Source: Bacteroidota bacterium
GTDB taxonomy: Bacteria; Bacteroidota; Bacteroidia; Bacteroidales; Bacteroidaceae
Reading direction: 5' to 3'
DNA length: 64,000 nucleotides
NCBI GenBank assembly: GCA_023426145.1
Contig: JAFABG010000040.1
Span: 372,001 to 436,000, forward strand
Shown here: one piece after another, positions 25,294-34,700 of the stretch
How positions within the stretch are numbered: position 1 is the stretch's first letter
How the letters are laid out: each line of letters starts with the position of its first letter
Program-made: the position numbers and the translations under genes
Notes under the pieces: generated by a model
Seen by the model: the letters and a program-made list of their open reading frames with translations, nothing else
What the model was told of the DNA's origin: nothing
The model's database searches: none

Positions 25294-26703
25294 TTAATCA
25301 ATCGTCTTGTTCACGTCTACCGAAAAAATAGGGGCAGTTGTTTTTTGTTTTTCTTGGTAATACTGAATGGCACTATCATTCATTTGGGGATGCTGCGTTT
25401 TCAGTAAGTTAATCATTTCAGCACCTGCCCAGAGCACTGGTCCATATCCGTGGGCAGCATAAGCATTAACCGGTCGGTAGTAATAAAATGCAGGATCAAA
25501 TCCCATCCCGGTTCCTACACAGGTTCCTTCTACTTGTCCTTCTTGGTTAATCTTTCCTGCTACGGCATGCCAACCCAAATGAGCAACAGGACCATAGGCT
25601 ATGGGATCGATCCATCCTTTATTGATGGCGTGTGCCAAGCAGTAGACATAAATTGCTGTAGCTGAAGTCTCTAAATAGGAATCATTTCTATCTAGTAGTT
25701 GATGCCATAATCCTTCTCCGCTTTGTAAACTTGTTACTCCTCGTACATGTGCACGGAAATAATTCATGATTTCATTTCGTTGAGGATAATTTTCGGGTAA
25801 TACATCTAATAATTCACAAGCTGTGAGCATTGCCCATCCATTCGCTCTTGCCCAGCAGAAGATGGGATGATCAGTACTACTCTCTACCCATCCATGTCTA
25901 TACAATCCTTTCTCGGGGATAAACATCCGACGTGCAAATTGAAGAAACTGCTTCACTGCCTCAGAACGATATTGATCTTTATTGTCCTTATCGTAAAGAC
26001 TCATCTGTGCAAGAGCTGGAATACCCATAAACATATCATCGAGCCAAAGTGTGTTTCGCTGCGGACGGTTACGCGCAAATGTTCCATCTGCTAGCCTATA
26101 TTCTTTGTTGACAATAAAATCCATGTAATTTTTGATTAGCCCGTCCACAGGTAACGATTGATCTTTTTGCCGTAATTTCATCATGGCTGTACATACAGCT
26201 CCTGCATCATCCAAAGCATGGGGTCTCAAAATCTGCATGAGTTGTGGATCTGTTTTTCCTTCTTCAGTATATACTCGTTCAAAATGTGGAGCTACTTCAG
26301 CCAGAAAGCGAAACCGATTTTCAACATAATCTACATAACGTTGATCTCCAGTTGTTTCGGATGCTCTAATCAAGGCAGCATATGTTACTCCCCATTCGTA
26401 ACTTGCCAGACGGAATGCTCCTCTTTCTAATTGTGCTTCGTCTTTCATTGTGGCATAATCGGTAATCACTTTACCGGTATTTTTGTCAACCACACGAGCT
26501 GGGGTTTCTTTATCGATGTATTTGAAGACACGATCCATGTCTTGTTTTACCTGATCAACTGTTAAAGGACCATAGGTGCCTTTGTATTCCGGTTGTAGTA
26601 AGTGTAACGGACTATTTGAATCGTTAATAACAGATTTCTTTTTTTGTGCACAAACAGGTAATGTGATTAATAGTGCAGCAATAGGTATAAAGCGGTAATT
26701 CAT
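25294..26703 (-). CDS. GH105 unsaturated rhamnogalacturonyl hydrolase
   Basis: Secreted or periplasmic enzyme of 469 residues (signal peptide to about PVCAQ, 20). It removes the 4,5-unsaturated galacturonate left at the non-reducing end by RG lyases. The (alpha/alpha)6-barrel motifs are visible: HALDDAG with candidate catalytic Asp165/Asp166, WLDDMFMGIPALAQM, and FCWARANGWAMLTACELLDVLP. It is longer than the YteR type, with an N-terminal extension of about 70 residues. Only 3 bp separate it from the upstream PL11 gene, so lyase and unsaturated-product hydrolase are co-expressed. Confidence 0.93.
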   Translation of the reverse strand: MNYRFIPIAALLITLPVCAQKKKSVINDSNSPLHLLQPEYKGTYGPLTVDQVKQDMDRVFKYIDKETPARVVDKNTGKVITDYATMKDEAQLERGAFRLASYEWGVTYAALIRASETTGDQRYVDYVENRFRFLAEVAPHFERVYTEEGKTDPQLMQILRPHALDDAGAVCTAMMKLRQKDQSLPVDGLIKNYMDFIVNKEYRLADGTFARNRPQRNTLWLDDMFMGIPALAQMSLYDKDNKDQYRSEAVKQFLQFARRMFIPEKGLYRHGWVESSTDHPIFCWARANGWAMLTACELLDVLPENYPQRNEIMNYFRAHVRGVTSLQSGEGLWHQLLDRNDSYLETSATAIYVYCLAHAINKGWIDPIAYGPVAHLGWHAVAGKINQEGQVEGTCVGTGMGFDPAFYYYRPVNAYAAHGYGPVLWAGAEMINLLKTQHPQMNDSAIQYYQEKQKTTAPIFSVDVNKTID

Positions 26704-26706
26704 AAT

Positions 26707-28548
26707 TTACTTTTTAGGTATTTTACATCCTCTAAACGTTTTTCCTTGTAGTTCCGGCCCAAAATAGAAACCTGGTTGTGTGGGCTGATTGTATGCTATA
26801 TTTTGAGTTGCTATGCTAATGCGGTATATGGGATCTTCCAAAAAGGTGTAGAACCGATAATTGGTAGGAATAGGGGAGACATAAAGGCGCAATGCATTAT
26901 TATCAGTTGAGCGCATTAATACTTCTTCGCGCCAGTCACCGACAATATCTCCTTGTAGGCAAGGGTTTGATTTTGTTCCGTTATTAGACATTGTGCCCTC
27001 GAAAACGGCGATTGGTTCACAGCTCTTCTTTTCCCAGTTGTATTTGCTGACAACGTTTTTGTCTAGCAATTCACGTAACAGATCTCCATCCCACCATACA
27101 GCCATATTGGTTGATAATCCTCTTACTCTTGATGCTATTACTTCGCCTTTCACATTCCTGATTCCTTTTGAATCGGATGACCACATTTCTAATCCTGGTT
27201 GAGTAGGATCGATATCTGCTGCCATGCACCGGCCTACGTCCATTGTACTTTTGATTTGGAAAATAATCTTTCCAGTTAATGCATCCCTATAAGTAGAGCC
27301 ATCTTGTTTGTTTTCGTGACATCCCCATACTTGTAATCCTGGTCGGCTGGGATCAAATTGCGTCATGTGAATAGCATCTCCGTGTCTCATTCCTGTAGAA
27401 TAAAGTCCAGTTCCATTATTATTGATAGTACATTGTCCATATACAATTTCATCACAGCCATCACCGTCAACATCACCTACTCGGAGATTATGGTTGCCCT
27501 GTCCCGCATAGGCCTCATTTCCTGGGGTGTTACTGTCAAATACCCATCTATTAGCCAGTGTTTTACCATCCCAGTCATAGGCTGCTAAGACAGTGCGGGT
27601 ATAATAGCCTCTACACATCACTACGCTTGGATGAATGCCATCTAGATAGGCTACACAAGCAAGGAATCGATCGCTTCTATTCGCTCGCTCATCCCCCCAA
27701 TCGGCTAGTTTCCCTCGTTCCGGTACGTAATCAATGGTTTGCATAGCTTCTCCATTGAGTCCGTTAAATAGGGTGAGATATTCCGGTCCGGTAAGGATTC
27801 GTCCTTTTTCATTCCGATAATCAGCATTGGGATTGCCTATGATTTTTCCTACTCCATCTACACTTCCATCTCCAGTTTTCATCACCACTTCTGCTCGTCC
27901 ATCATTATCCAAATCGAAAACCATAAATTGCGTATAATGTGCTCCTGCACGTATATTACGTCCTAGGTTGATACGCCATAATTGTTGACCATTTAGTTTA
28001 TAACAGTCCAGCAATACTTCACCGGTATAACCATCGTGTGAATTATCATGTGCATTTGAAGGGTCCCATTTTAGAATGATTTCGTATTCGCCATCTCCAT
28101 CTACATCTCCAATGCTTGCATCGTTGGGAGAATAAGAGTAGCGTTGTCCGTCGGGCGTGATGCCTCCTTCCGGTCTATTGAGTGGAATGTTGAGATAGCC
28201 AATAGGTGCTTGAGTGGGTAGTTCATAGCTACTTTCGCTCTTTCCCTTTACAGCTTTTACTGTGTAGCGCGCGGAGGCAGTGCCTTCGTAGGTGTCTTGA
28301 AAGAATGTAGCATCTTTGAGAGGGTGTTTATTGATTCGCTCACCGTTGCGATAAATATTAAAAGTTTCATCTATTGGGTCGCTAGACAAGTAACGCCACG
28401 AGATAGCCACAGTTGACGGATTCTCACGGATAGCGATTAATCCCCGTCCTAAATGTTCGCGTTTCAGTTTGGCATAGTCGTAATTGGGCTGCGCTGTAAT
28501 GAGGTTTGTAATAAACAGCATGCACCAAAAAATACTTGTACATTTCAT
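26707..28548 (-). CDS. PL11 rhamnogalacturonan lyase
   Basis: Secreted lyase of 613 residues that cleaves the rhamnose-galacturonate backbone by beta-elimination. It has a signal peptide (to about LITAQ), an N-terminal FnIII-like sandwich (about 35-120, STVAISWRYLSSDPIDETFNIYRNG) and an eight-bladed propeller with repeated calcium-binding loops (GDVDGDGEYEIILKWDPSN, DLDNDGRAEVVMKTGDG, GDVDGDGCDEIVYG), all PL11 hallmarks. The ATG at 28546-28548 is chosen because it begins the signal peptide; an in-frame ATG 18 bases earlier adds MIKDKT. It is first in the operon with GH105 and rhaM. Upstream are a -7 box (28602-28609) and a candidate HTCS operator (28641-28661). Confidence 0.95.
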   Translation of the reverse strand: MKCTSIFWCMLFITNLITAQPNYDYAKLKREHLGRGLIAIRENPSTVAISWRYLSSDPIDETFNIYRNGERINKHPLKDATFFQDTYEGTASARYTVKAVKGKSESSYELPTQAPIGYLNIPLNRPEGGITPDGQRYSYSPNDASIGDVDGDGEYEIILKWDPSNAHDNSHDGYTGEVLLDCYKLNGQQLWRINLGRNIRAGAHYTQFMVFDLDNDGRAEVVMKTGDGSVDGVGKIIGNPNADYRNEKGRILTGPEYLTLFNGLNGEAMQTIDYVPERGKLADWGDERANRSDRFLACVAYLDGIHPSVVMCRGYYTRTVLAAYDWDGKTLANRWVFDSNTPGNEAYAGQGNHNLRVGDVDGDGCDEIVYGQCTINNNGTGLYSTGMRHGDAIHMTQFDPSRPGLQVWGCHENKQDGSTYRDALTGKIIFQIKSTMDVGRCMAADIDPTQPGLEMWSSDSKGIRNVKGEVIASRVRGLSTNMAVWWDGDLLRELLDKNVVSKYNWEKKSCEPIAVFEGTMSNNGTKSNPCLQGDIVGDWREEVLMRSTDNNALRLYVSPIPTNYRFYTFLEDPIYRISIATQNIAYNQPTQPGFYFGPELQGKTFRGCKIPKK

Positions 28549-28601
28549 AGTTTTATCTTTTATCAAATTTATGTTAGTTGTTTCTCTAGGATAACGTAAT
28601 G

Positions 28602-28609
28602 CAAATGTA
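28602..28609 (-). promoter_or_regulatory. -7 box of the PL11-GH105-rhaM operon
   Basis: The minus strand reads TACATTTG, matching TAnnTTTG. The expected -33 position (28630-28632) reads TTC, a weak match consistent with an activator-dependent promoter. The candidate operator lies 31 bp upstream of the box. Confidence 0.55.
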
Positions 28610-28640
28610 AGTGAATAGGCTTATTATAGAAATAGAATAT

Positions 28641-28661
28641 CGTACAAATACCTGTAGATAT
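28641..28661 (-). promoter_or_regulatory. Candidate HTCS operator for the PL11 operon
   Basis: Read on the minus strand, its core is CAGGTATTTGTACG. It matches 14 of 21 positions of the near-identical pair at 47295-47315 and 47859-47879, with the promoter-proximal end TTTGTACG intact. The distance to the -7 box (31 bp) is the same as in the other copies. Confidence 0.55.
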
Positions 28662-28705
28662 ATCCTCTTTTGCTTTTCCTTAGCCATTTTGAAATTGTTA
28701 TGGAC

Positions 28706-28726
28706 AAATTTAAATGCTTGTGCACG
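28706..28726 (+). promoter_or_regulatory. Candidate HTCS operator for the GH105-CE12 operon
   Basis: The core ATGCTTGTGCACG matches 11 of 13 bases of the core in the site at 47859-47879 (15 of 21 over the whole site). Its promoter-proximal end is 31 bp from the -7 box at 28758, the same geometry as the other three sites. Confidence 0.55.
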
Positions 28727-28734
28727 ATATTCCA

Positions 28735-28765
28735 TTGAAGGCAAAAATAGAATACTATATCTTTG
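28735..28765 (+). promoter_or_regulatory. Bacteroides promoter of the GH105-CE12 operon
   Basis: TTG (28735-28737), a 20-bp spacer and TATCTTTG (28758-28765), ending 56 bp upstream of the ATG. Confidence 0.72.
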
Positions 28766-28821
28766 CCCTTATCATTAAAATGTGATATACCTAATTAATT
28801 TATAAATAGAATTATTTTACC

Positions 28822-29961
28822 ATGAAGAAACTACTTCTCACATTCGCTACAGCAAGTTTGCTCAGTTGTATGTCTGTAAGCTCAGTAAATGCACAAGACT
28901 TGCCGGCACAAAAGGAGACTTTGGAGACCGTTGTAAAAGTGAACGACTACTTTATGAAAAAGTATGCCGATTATACTACTCCTTCCTTTTTTGGAAGAGT
29001 TCGCCCTAGTAACATCTGGACTAGAGGTGTTTATTATGAAGGATTAATGTCTTTATATAGTATTTATCCGCGTGAAGATTATTATCGATACGCCTATGAC
29101 TGGGCCGATTTCCATAAATGGGGATTGCGCAATGGGAATACAACCCGTAACGCTGATGATCATTGCTGTGGTCAAGTATATATTGATCTGTATAACATTT
29201 GCCCTTCGGATCCTCACATGATTCGTAATATAAAAACTAGCATTGATATGGTGGTCAACACTCCACAAGTAAACGATTGGTGGTGGATAGATGCTATTCA
29301 AATGGCTATGCCGATTTATGCTAAACTTGGAAAAATGACAGGAGAGCAGAAGTATTACGATAAGATGTGGGATATGTATGCTTATACTCGCAATACCCAT
29401 GGAGAGGCTGGTATGTTTAATGCCAAAGAAGGACTTTGGTGGCGTGATCAAGATTTTGATCCTCCTTATAAAGAACCTAATGGTCAGAATTGTTATTGGT
29501 CTAGAGGTAACGGATGGGTGTATGCCGCTCTTGTTCGCGTGCTCGATGAAATTCCTAATAACGAAACACATCGTCAGAATTATGTGAATGACTTTTTGAC
29601 AATGAGTAAAGCCTTAAAACAATGTCAACGTAAAGACGGATTTTGGAATGTGAGTCTTCATGACGAAACTAATTTTGGTGGAAAAGAAACTTCTGGAACT
29701 TCATTGTTTGTCTATGGATTAGCATGGGGAATACGCAATGGCCTTTTAGATCGTAAAGAATATCTTCCTGTTGTGCTTAATGCTTGGAATGCCATGGTTA
29801 AAGAAGCTGTTCACCCTAATGGATTTTTAGGTTATGTGCAGGGGACAGGAAAAGAACCCAAAGACGGTCAGCCGGTAACTTATACAAGTGTGCCCGATTT
29901 TGAAGACTATGGAGTTGGTTGTTTCTTGTTGGCTGGATCGGAAGTTTATAAATTGAAATAA
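28822..29961 (+). CDS. GH105 unsaturated rhamnogalacturonyl hydrolase, YteR-like
   Basis: A 379-residue enzyme, close to the usual YteR length once the signal peptide (about 24 residues) is removed. An LLSC stretch at 13-16 could also act as a lipobox. Motifs: RPSNIWTRGVYYEGLMSLY, NADDHCCGQVY with candidate catalytic Asp112/Asp113, WWWIDAIQMAMPIYAKLG and YWSRGNGWVYAALVRVLDEIP. It should remove the unsaturated uronate from lyase products and complements the longer GH105 at 25294-26703, perhaps with a different aglycone preference. It is first in a two-gene operon with the CE12 esterase (35 bp gap), read divergently from the PL11 operon. Confidence 0.94.
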   Translation: MKKLLLTFATASLLSCMSVSSVNAQDLPAQKETLETVVKVNDYFMKKYADYTTPSFFGRVRPSNIWTRGVYYEGLMSLYSIYPREDYYRYAYDWADFHKWGLRNGNTTRNADDHCCGQVYIDLYNICPSDPHMIRNIKTSIDMVVNTPQVNDWWWIDAIQMAMPIYAKLGKMTGEQKYYDKMWDMYAYTRNTHGEAGMFNAKEGLWWRDQDFDPPYKEPNGQNCYWSRGNGWVYAALVRVLDEIPNNETHRQNYVNDFLTMSKALKQCQRKDGFWNVSLHDETNFGGKETSGTSLFVYGLAWGIRNGLLDRKEYLPVVLNAWNAMVKEAVHPNGFLGYVQGTGKEPKDGQPVTYTSVPDFEDYGVGCFLLAGSEVYKLK

Positions 29962-29996
29962 TGGCTTTTTAGTCAGTTTTAGGTTTTTAGAAGAAA

Positions 29997-31631
29997 ATGA
30001 AAAAGAATTTATTTTATTACATATTTGGGCTAGTAGCCGGACTATGTAGCTTACAGGCACAGGGGCAAAACAACATTCCTGCACCGATGAAAGATGTCAA
30101 TCAAGTAGTAGATAACACACTAGATAGTTTGAATAAAGCTCGTACTGCACGTCCGATTGCAGGATCAAGCCGTAAAGGAAATAATCCAGTACTCTTTTTG
30201 GTTGGAAACTCAACAATGCGTACTGGAACGTTAGGTAACGGTAATAATGGACAATGGGGATGGGGATATTATGAAGGCGAATACTTTGATTCCAATCAAA
30301 TCACTGTGGAGAATCATGCGCTTGGAGGAAGTAGTAGTCGTACTTTCTATAATCGTCTTTGGCCAGACGTGATTAAAGGGGTGCAAGCCGGTGATTGGGT
30401 TATTATAGAGCTAGGACATAATGATAACGGACCTTATGACAGCGGACGAGCACGTGCGTCTATTCCGGGGATTGGTAAAGATAGTTTAAATGTAACCATA
30501 AAGGAGACAGGCGTTAAAGAAACCGTATATACTTATGGTGAGTACATGAGGCGTTTCGTTAAGGATATAAAAGCAAAAGGAGCACATCCTATTTTGTTCT
30601 CACTCACTCCTCGAAATGCCTGGGATGATAAAGATAGTACGATTATTACGCGTGTCAACAAGACTTTTGGTTTATGGGCAAAACAAGTAGCAGACGAAGA
30701 AAAAGTACCTTTTATTGATTTAAATGATATTTCCGCCCGTAAATTTGAGAAATTTGGTAAGAATAAAGTGAAGTACATGTTCTATATCGATCGAGTTCAT
30801 TCCAGTACTTTTGGTGCTCGTGTAAATGCCGAATCTGCTGCAGACGGGATTCGTCAGTATAAAGGATTGGAATTGGCTAACTATTTGAAACCGATTGAAA
30901 AAGATGAAGTCACAGGGTCTAGTCGTAAGGATGGACATCCGGTACTATTTACTGTTGGCGATAGTACTGTGAAAAATAAGGATGATGATAAAAAAGGTAT
31001 GTGGGGATGGGGTAGTGTTATTGCCGATGAATTCAACTTGGATAAGATATCTGTTGAAAACTGTGCTATGGCAGGTCGTAGTGCTCGTACCTTTTTGGAT
31101 GAAGGTCGTTGGGATAAGGTTTATAATGCTCTGCGTCCTGGAGATTTTGTGCTTATTCAATTTGGTCATAATGATGCTGGTGATGTCAACACAGGAAAAG
31201 CGCGTGCCGATTTGCCTGGTTATGGAGATGATAGTAAGGTTTTCTTGATGGAAAATACAGGTAAATATCAAGTGGTATATACATTTGGTTGGTATTTGCG
31301 TAAGTTTATCATGGATGTCCAAGAGAAAGGAGCCATTCCTATTGTGCTGAGTCATACACCACGTAATATATGGAAGGATGGTAAAATACAGCGAAATACA
31401 GAATCTTTTGGAGAGTGGACACGTAAATCAGCTGAAGCCACTGGTGCTTATTACATTGACCTTAATAAAATAAGTGCTGATAAGCTCGAAAAGAAAGGGA
31501 GTAAGAAAGCTGCAGCTTTCTTCAACCATGATCATACACATACTTCTTTGAAAGGTGCACATATGAATGCCAAAAGCATTGCAACTGGCTTGAAGATGAT
31601 AGATTGCCCGTTAAAGGAATATTTGAAATAA
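29997..31631 (+). CDS. Tandem CE12 rhamnogalacturonan acetylesterase (two SGNH domains)
   Basis: A secreted 544-residue protein with two complete CE12-type SGNH hydrolase domains, removing acetyl esters from RG-I galacturonate. Domain 1 (about 60-290): block I is GNS with Ser72, block III is GHND, and block V has Asp265 and His268 (IDRVH). Domain 2 (about 312-540): block I is GDS with Ser323, block III is GHND, and block V has Asp512 and His515 (DHTH). Both keep the Ser-Asp-His set, but domain 1 has Asn in place of the usual Asp in block I. Most CE12 enzymes have one domain. The duplication may give two acetyl-position specificities; this is inference. A terminator follows at 31651-31689. Confidence 0.94.
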   Translation: MKKNLFYYIFGLVAGLCSLQAQGQNNIPAPMKDVNQVVDNTLDSLNKARTARPIAGSSRKGNNPVLFLVGNSTMRTGTLGNGNNGQWGWGYYEGEYFDSNQITVENHALGGSSSRTFYNRLWPDVIKGVQAGDWVIIELGHNDNGPYDSGRARASIPGIGKDSLNVTIKETGVKETVYTYGEYMRRFVKDIKAKGAHPILFSLTPRNAWDDKDSTIITRVNKTFGLWAKQVADEEKVPFIDLNDISARKFEKFGKNKVKYMFYIDRVHSSTFGARVNAESAADGIRQYKGLELANYLKPIEKDEVTGSSRKDGHPVLFTVGDSTVKNKDDDKKGMWGWGSVIADEFNLDKISVENCAMAGRSARTFLDEGRWDKVYNALRPGDFVLIQFGHNDAGDVNTGKARADLPGYGDDSKVFLMENTGKYQVVYTFGWYLRKFIMDVQEKGAIPIVLSHTPRNIWKDGKIQRNTESFGEWTRKSAEATGAYYIDLNKISADKLEKKGSKKAAAFFNHDHTHTSLKGAHMNAKSIATGLKMIDCPLKEYLK

Positions 31632-31650
31632 GTAAAAGCTAAGTAAAACA

Positions 31651-31689
31651 AAAGCGGTTGGTGCATATTTATCATGCACTAACCGCTTT
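31651..31689. terminator. Bidirectional terminator between the CE12 and PL26-like genes
   Basis: AAAGCGGTT (31651-31659) pairs with AACCGCTTT (31681-31689), extended by GTGCAT/ATGCAC inside. A/T tracts lie on both sides and two convergent stop codons flank it. Confidence 0.85.
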
Positions 31690-31708
31690 TATTTTATATG
31701 CTACCTGT

Positions 31709-34700
31709 TTATTCATCTTGTGGAATTACTTCCTGCATATAAATGGCATCGAGGCTCCATAGTGCTGCATCATTAGTGCTAATATCCTTACACTCATCTA
31801 ATGGTGCTGGAACTTCTGGAGGTCGTTGGATTTTGATGTCTATAGACGATTTAGAGGTAGTTGGTAGTTCTTTGAATAAATCATCCCAAGCTTCTTTGGC
31901 TATTTGGGGGTTGCGTAATCGATAAGCAGCATAGGCCATTAAACGAGAAACCCGAAAGCGGCTATGACTTAATTCCCATGCTTTTTGCTTGTAATGTAGG
32001 GCATGATTTAACCAAGCTTCATTCCATTCGGGGAGGTCAATCATACGCATCATCTCATTCATGACTTCAAATCCACCCATGATTGTCATTAAATGATTGG
32101 TAGACTCTAAGTTGGGGTCACATTCTGTGCTGATCACTCCGGTTTTCGGGTCAAATCCGAGTGCTTTAGGTCCGGTGAAAATTCCATGTGGCAGAGTGGC
32201 AATGCTTTTCATTCCGGCAATAATTTTGTCTCTGTATGCTTTGTCGCCAGTACGTTCCCATTCGGTCATCCAATTGCCTGCATAAGCCAGCCAATCAGGG
32301 CCAATGCGTAGGCGTGCAGGTGCCGTGCAAGGATATAAACTACGCGGTTGTGCTAGTCGCATAGGATCTATTTCGTAAAGCTTCTGATCAGCGTCTTTGA
32401 CCTCTGTCATTAAATCTCCACAGCGCTCGTCAGTCGTCAAATAATAGAAGAAGCGATTCCAAGCTGCTTGACTAATTCGGGCTTCTTTGGCTCCGCATCC
32501 CCAGTGACTTACATTGTGCCGGCTGCCTAATCCTGCATTGGGTCCGATATGATACACATCAACCTCAGCTGTGTGGCGACTCATCGCTGAGGCCATACGC
32601 CAGATATCTGCTCGTCCGGTACGCAAGAAATTGTACCATAACCACATATTAGAGCCGAGTTCTGTATTATCCCATGCAAAACCTCCGATGTCATAGCGCC
32701 AAGTGTGGCGAATAGGATCATAAGCATGCATCACATCGCCGTAATTCCAAAAACCATACCACTTGTTTTGCTCAATGGCTTTGTTATAAAAGTCAATATA
32801 ACTATCTAAGCGATTTTCAACGCGTGTACGAAATGGAGTGCTTCGGTCTGGAAGACTCCAAACGCCAAAAGCTCTCTTGGAGTATAAATAAGTAGGGGTT
32901 GGTAGCAATATACTTTCGTCTGACACTGCTTCTGCATCATTAGAAAAAGACTTCTTTCCAGCGTAGCCTCGTTGTGGAATAAGCATTAGTGTGGTGGTTC
33001 TTGCAATTCCATAAGGTGTACTCATTCCGTCTTGTACATCCTCATAACTAGCATTCAATCCATGAGCTACATTGTCATAATGTCGTAAGTCCATTGGTTC
33101 TGCATCAGGACTCCACAACCATGCTGTGAGCGTTGCTGATTGGGCTTTGGCATTTGTTATTTCAATGGAAGAAGGGTACGATTGCCAAAAATCTTGTAGG
33201 CAGATACCTAATCCACCTGTGATATCACCGGCAAAAGCATAGCCTTTACTACGTGTCCCAGAAAAAGTACCGATCCAGGGATTCTGATTAGTCGCACGTT
33301 TACGTATAGTAAATGCATCGGCTGATAATTGTGATAGGCGATAGTCATTCCATGAGGCCCATTGGTCAATCAAGTCACGATTTTTTTGATCAAAGGTTTC
33401 ATAAGGAGGTATACGCTTACCTTCCATTTGTTGGAGTTGGAGGGATGCAGAATGATTCTTATTTTCTAAGACACGACGTCCGACTAATGGTTGCACGGGC
33501 TCGCTCCAAACTCCTCCATCCGCGCAAGAAAAGGCTATATGTCTATTATAATAGGCTTCACGCATTGGCACATCAAAACGAATGCCTAGCGCCCGTATGA
33601 AATCTTTATGTTGATCCCCATTATAGATGAAACTATGAACCATCTTTATTTGCTCACACCCTGCATAAAAATAAAGCCGTACCGTAAATGGTAACCATTC
33701 GCGTCCGTTTGCTCCTTTATGTATTCCTTCTAGTTTGACTACTGTACAAACTTTGCCTGAACGCTCCAAAACAACAGATTTTAGTTCACTATCATATTTC
33801 TCAAACGAAATTTGAGAAATAGCTTCGAGTAATGGTCTATTTTGTGTTTGGCAGATGAGTCGAGCATTTTCCCCTACTTTTGTGCCTTTATAAAACAGAC
33901 TGTCTATAAGGAAATTGCCTTTGCGTGGAATATATGCAGAACTGACACCTGTTTCAATCTGAATGTTTTCTTTAGTTTCCTTAATAGAAATGGAAGGACT
34001 ATTTATTTTGTAGGATTTGGTTTTCTTTTCTTTGCTGCTATATACATTATTTCTAAGCAGAAGTGTATCAGTCTTTTCAGGAATGACGGCGGCTACTCCC
34101 ACCCATTTCAATGATCCATCTGGCCAATAGGCTAAGGGCCAAGTATCAGTTGGGATGCTAGCACCTTTTCCGTTCATTAAATGTAAGTTATTTAATGAGT
34201 TTATTTCCCCTTCATTAAAAGGAACGCCGAAGCTAACAGGCTTTGTATAAGTCGGTTTGTTTCCTATCCAATGTAGAGGTATTTCTGGTGTTGTTGATGG
34301 AGACATTGTATAACGGAAGTTGGTAATACGTGTGCGTGATAAGGTGGTGCGAAAGCCGAACCATCCAGATTTCAGAGGATCGGCATCGCGGAAATCCACC
34401 AGTCGCGTTCCATTTATGTAATAACTAACCCTATTATTTTCATTGCAAATTTTGATATGGTACCACTTATTGGCTTTCAGTAGACGATCACTATCGGTAT
34501 ATTCTTTTAAAATGGCGGGTCGTGCTTGTGCATTGCTTATTGCTGCTTCGTTACCATCGTATCGACGAAACCGAGTGGTCGAATTGTGATTACCTCCATA
34601 ACCCATATAATAGAGTTGTAGCGAGTAATATTTTAGAAAAATACCGCTACGCCATTTCTCTCGTTCCCAAATATTATTTGGATATTTCGGATCATTAGCC

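Noticed and set aside
29053..29571. 172-codon minus-strand frame inside the GH105 gene
   Set aside because: Antisense to a gene with full family motifs; composition is Ile/His/Ser-rich with no recognisable domain.
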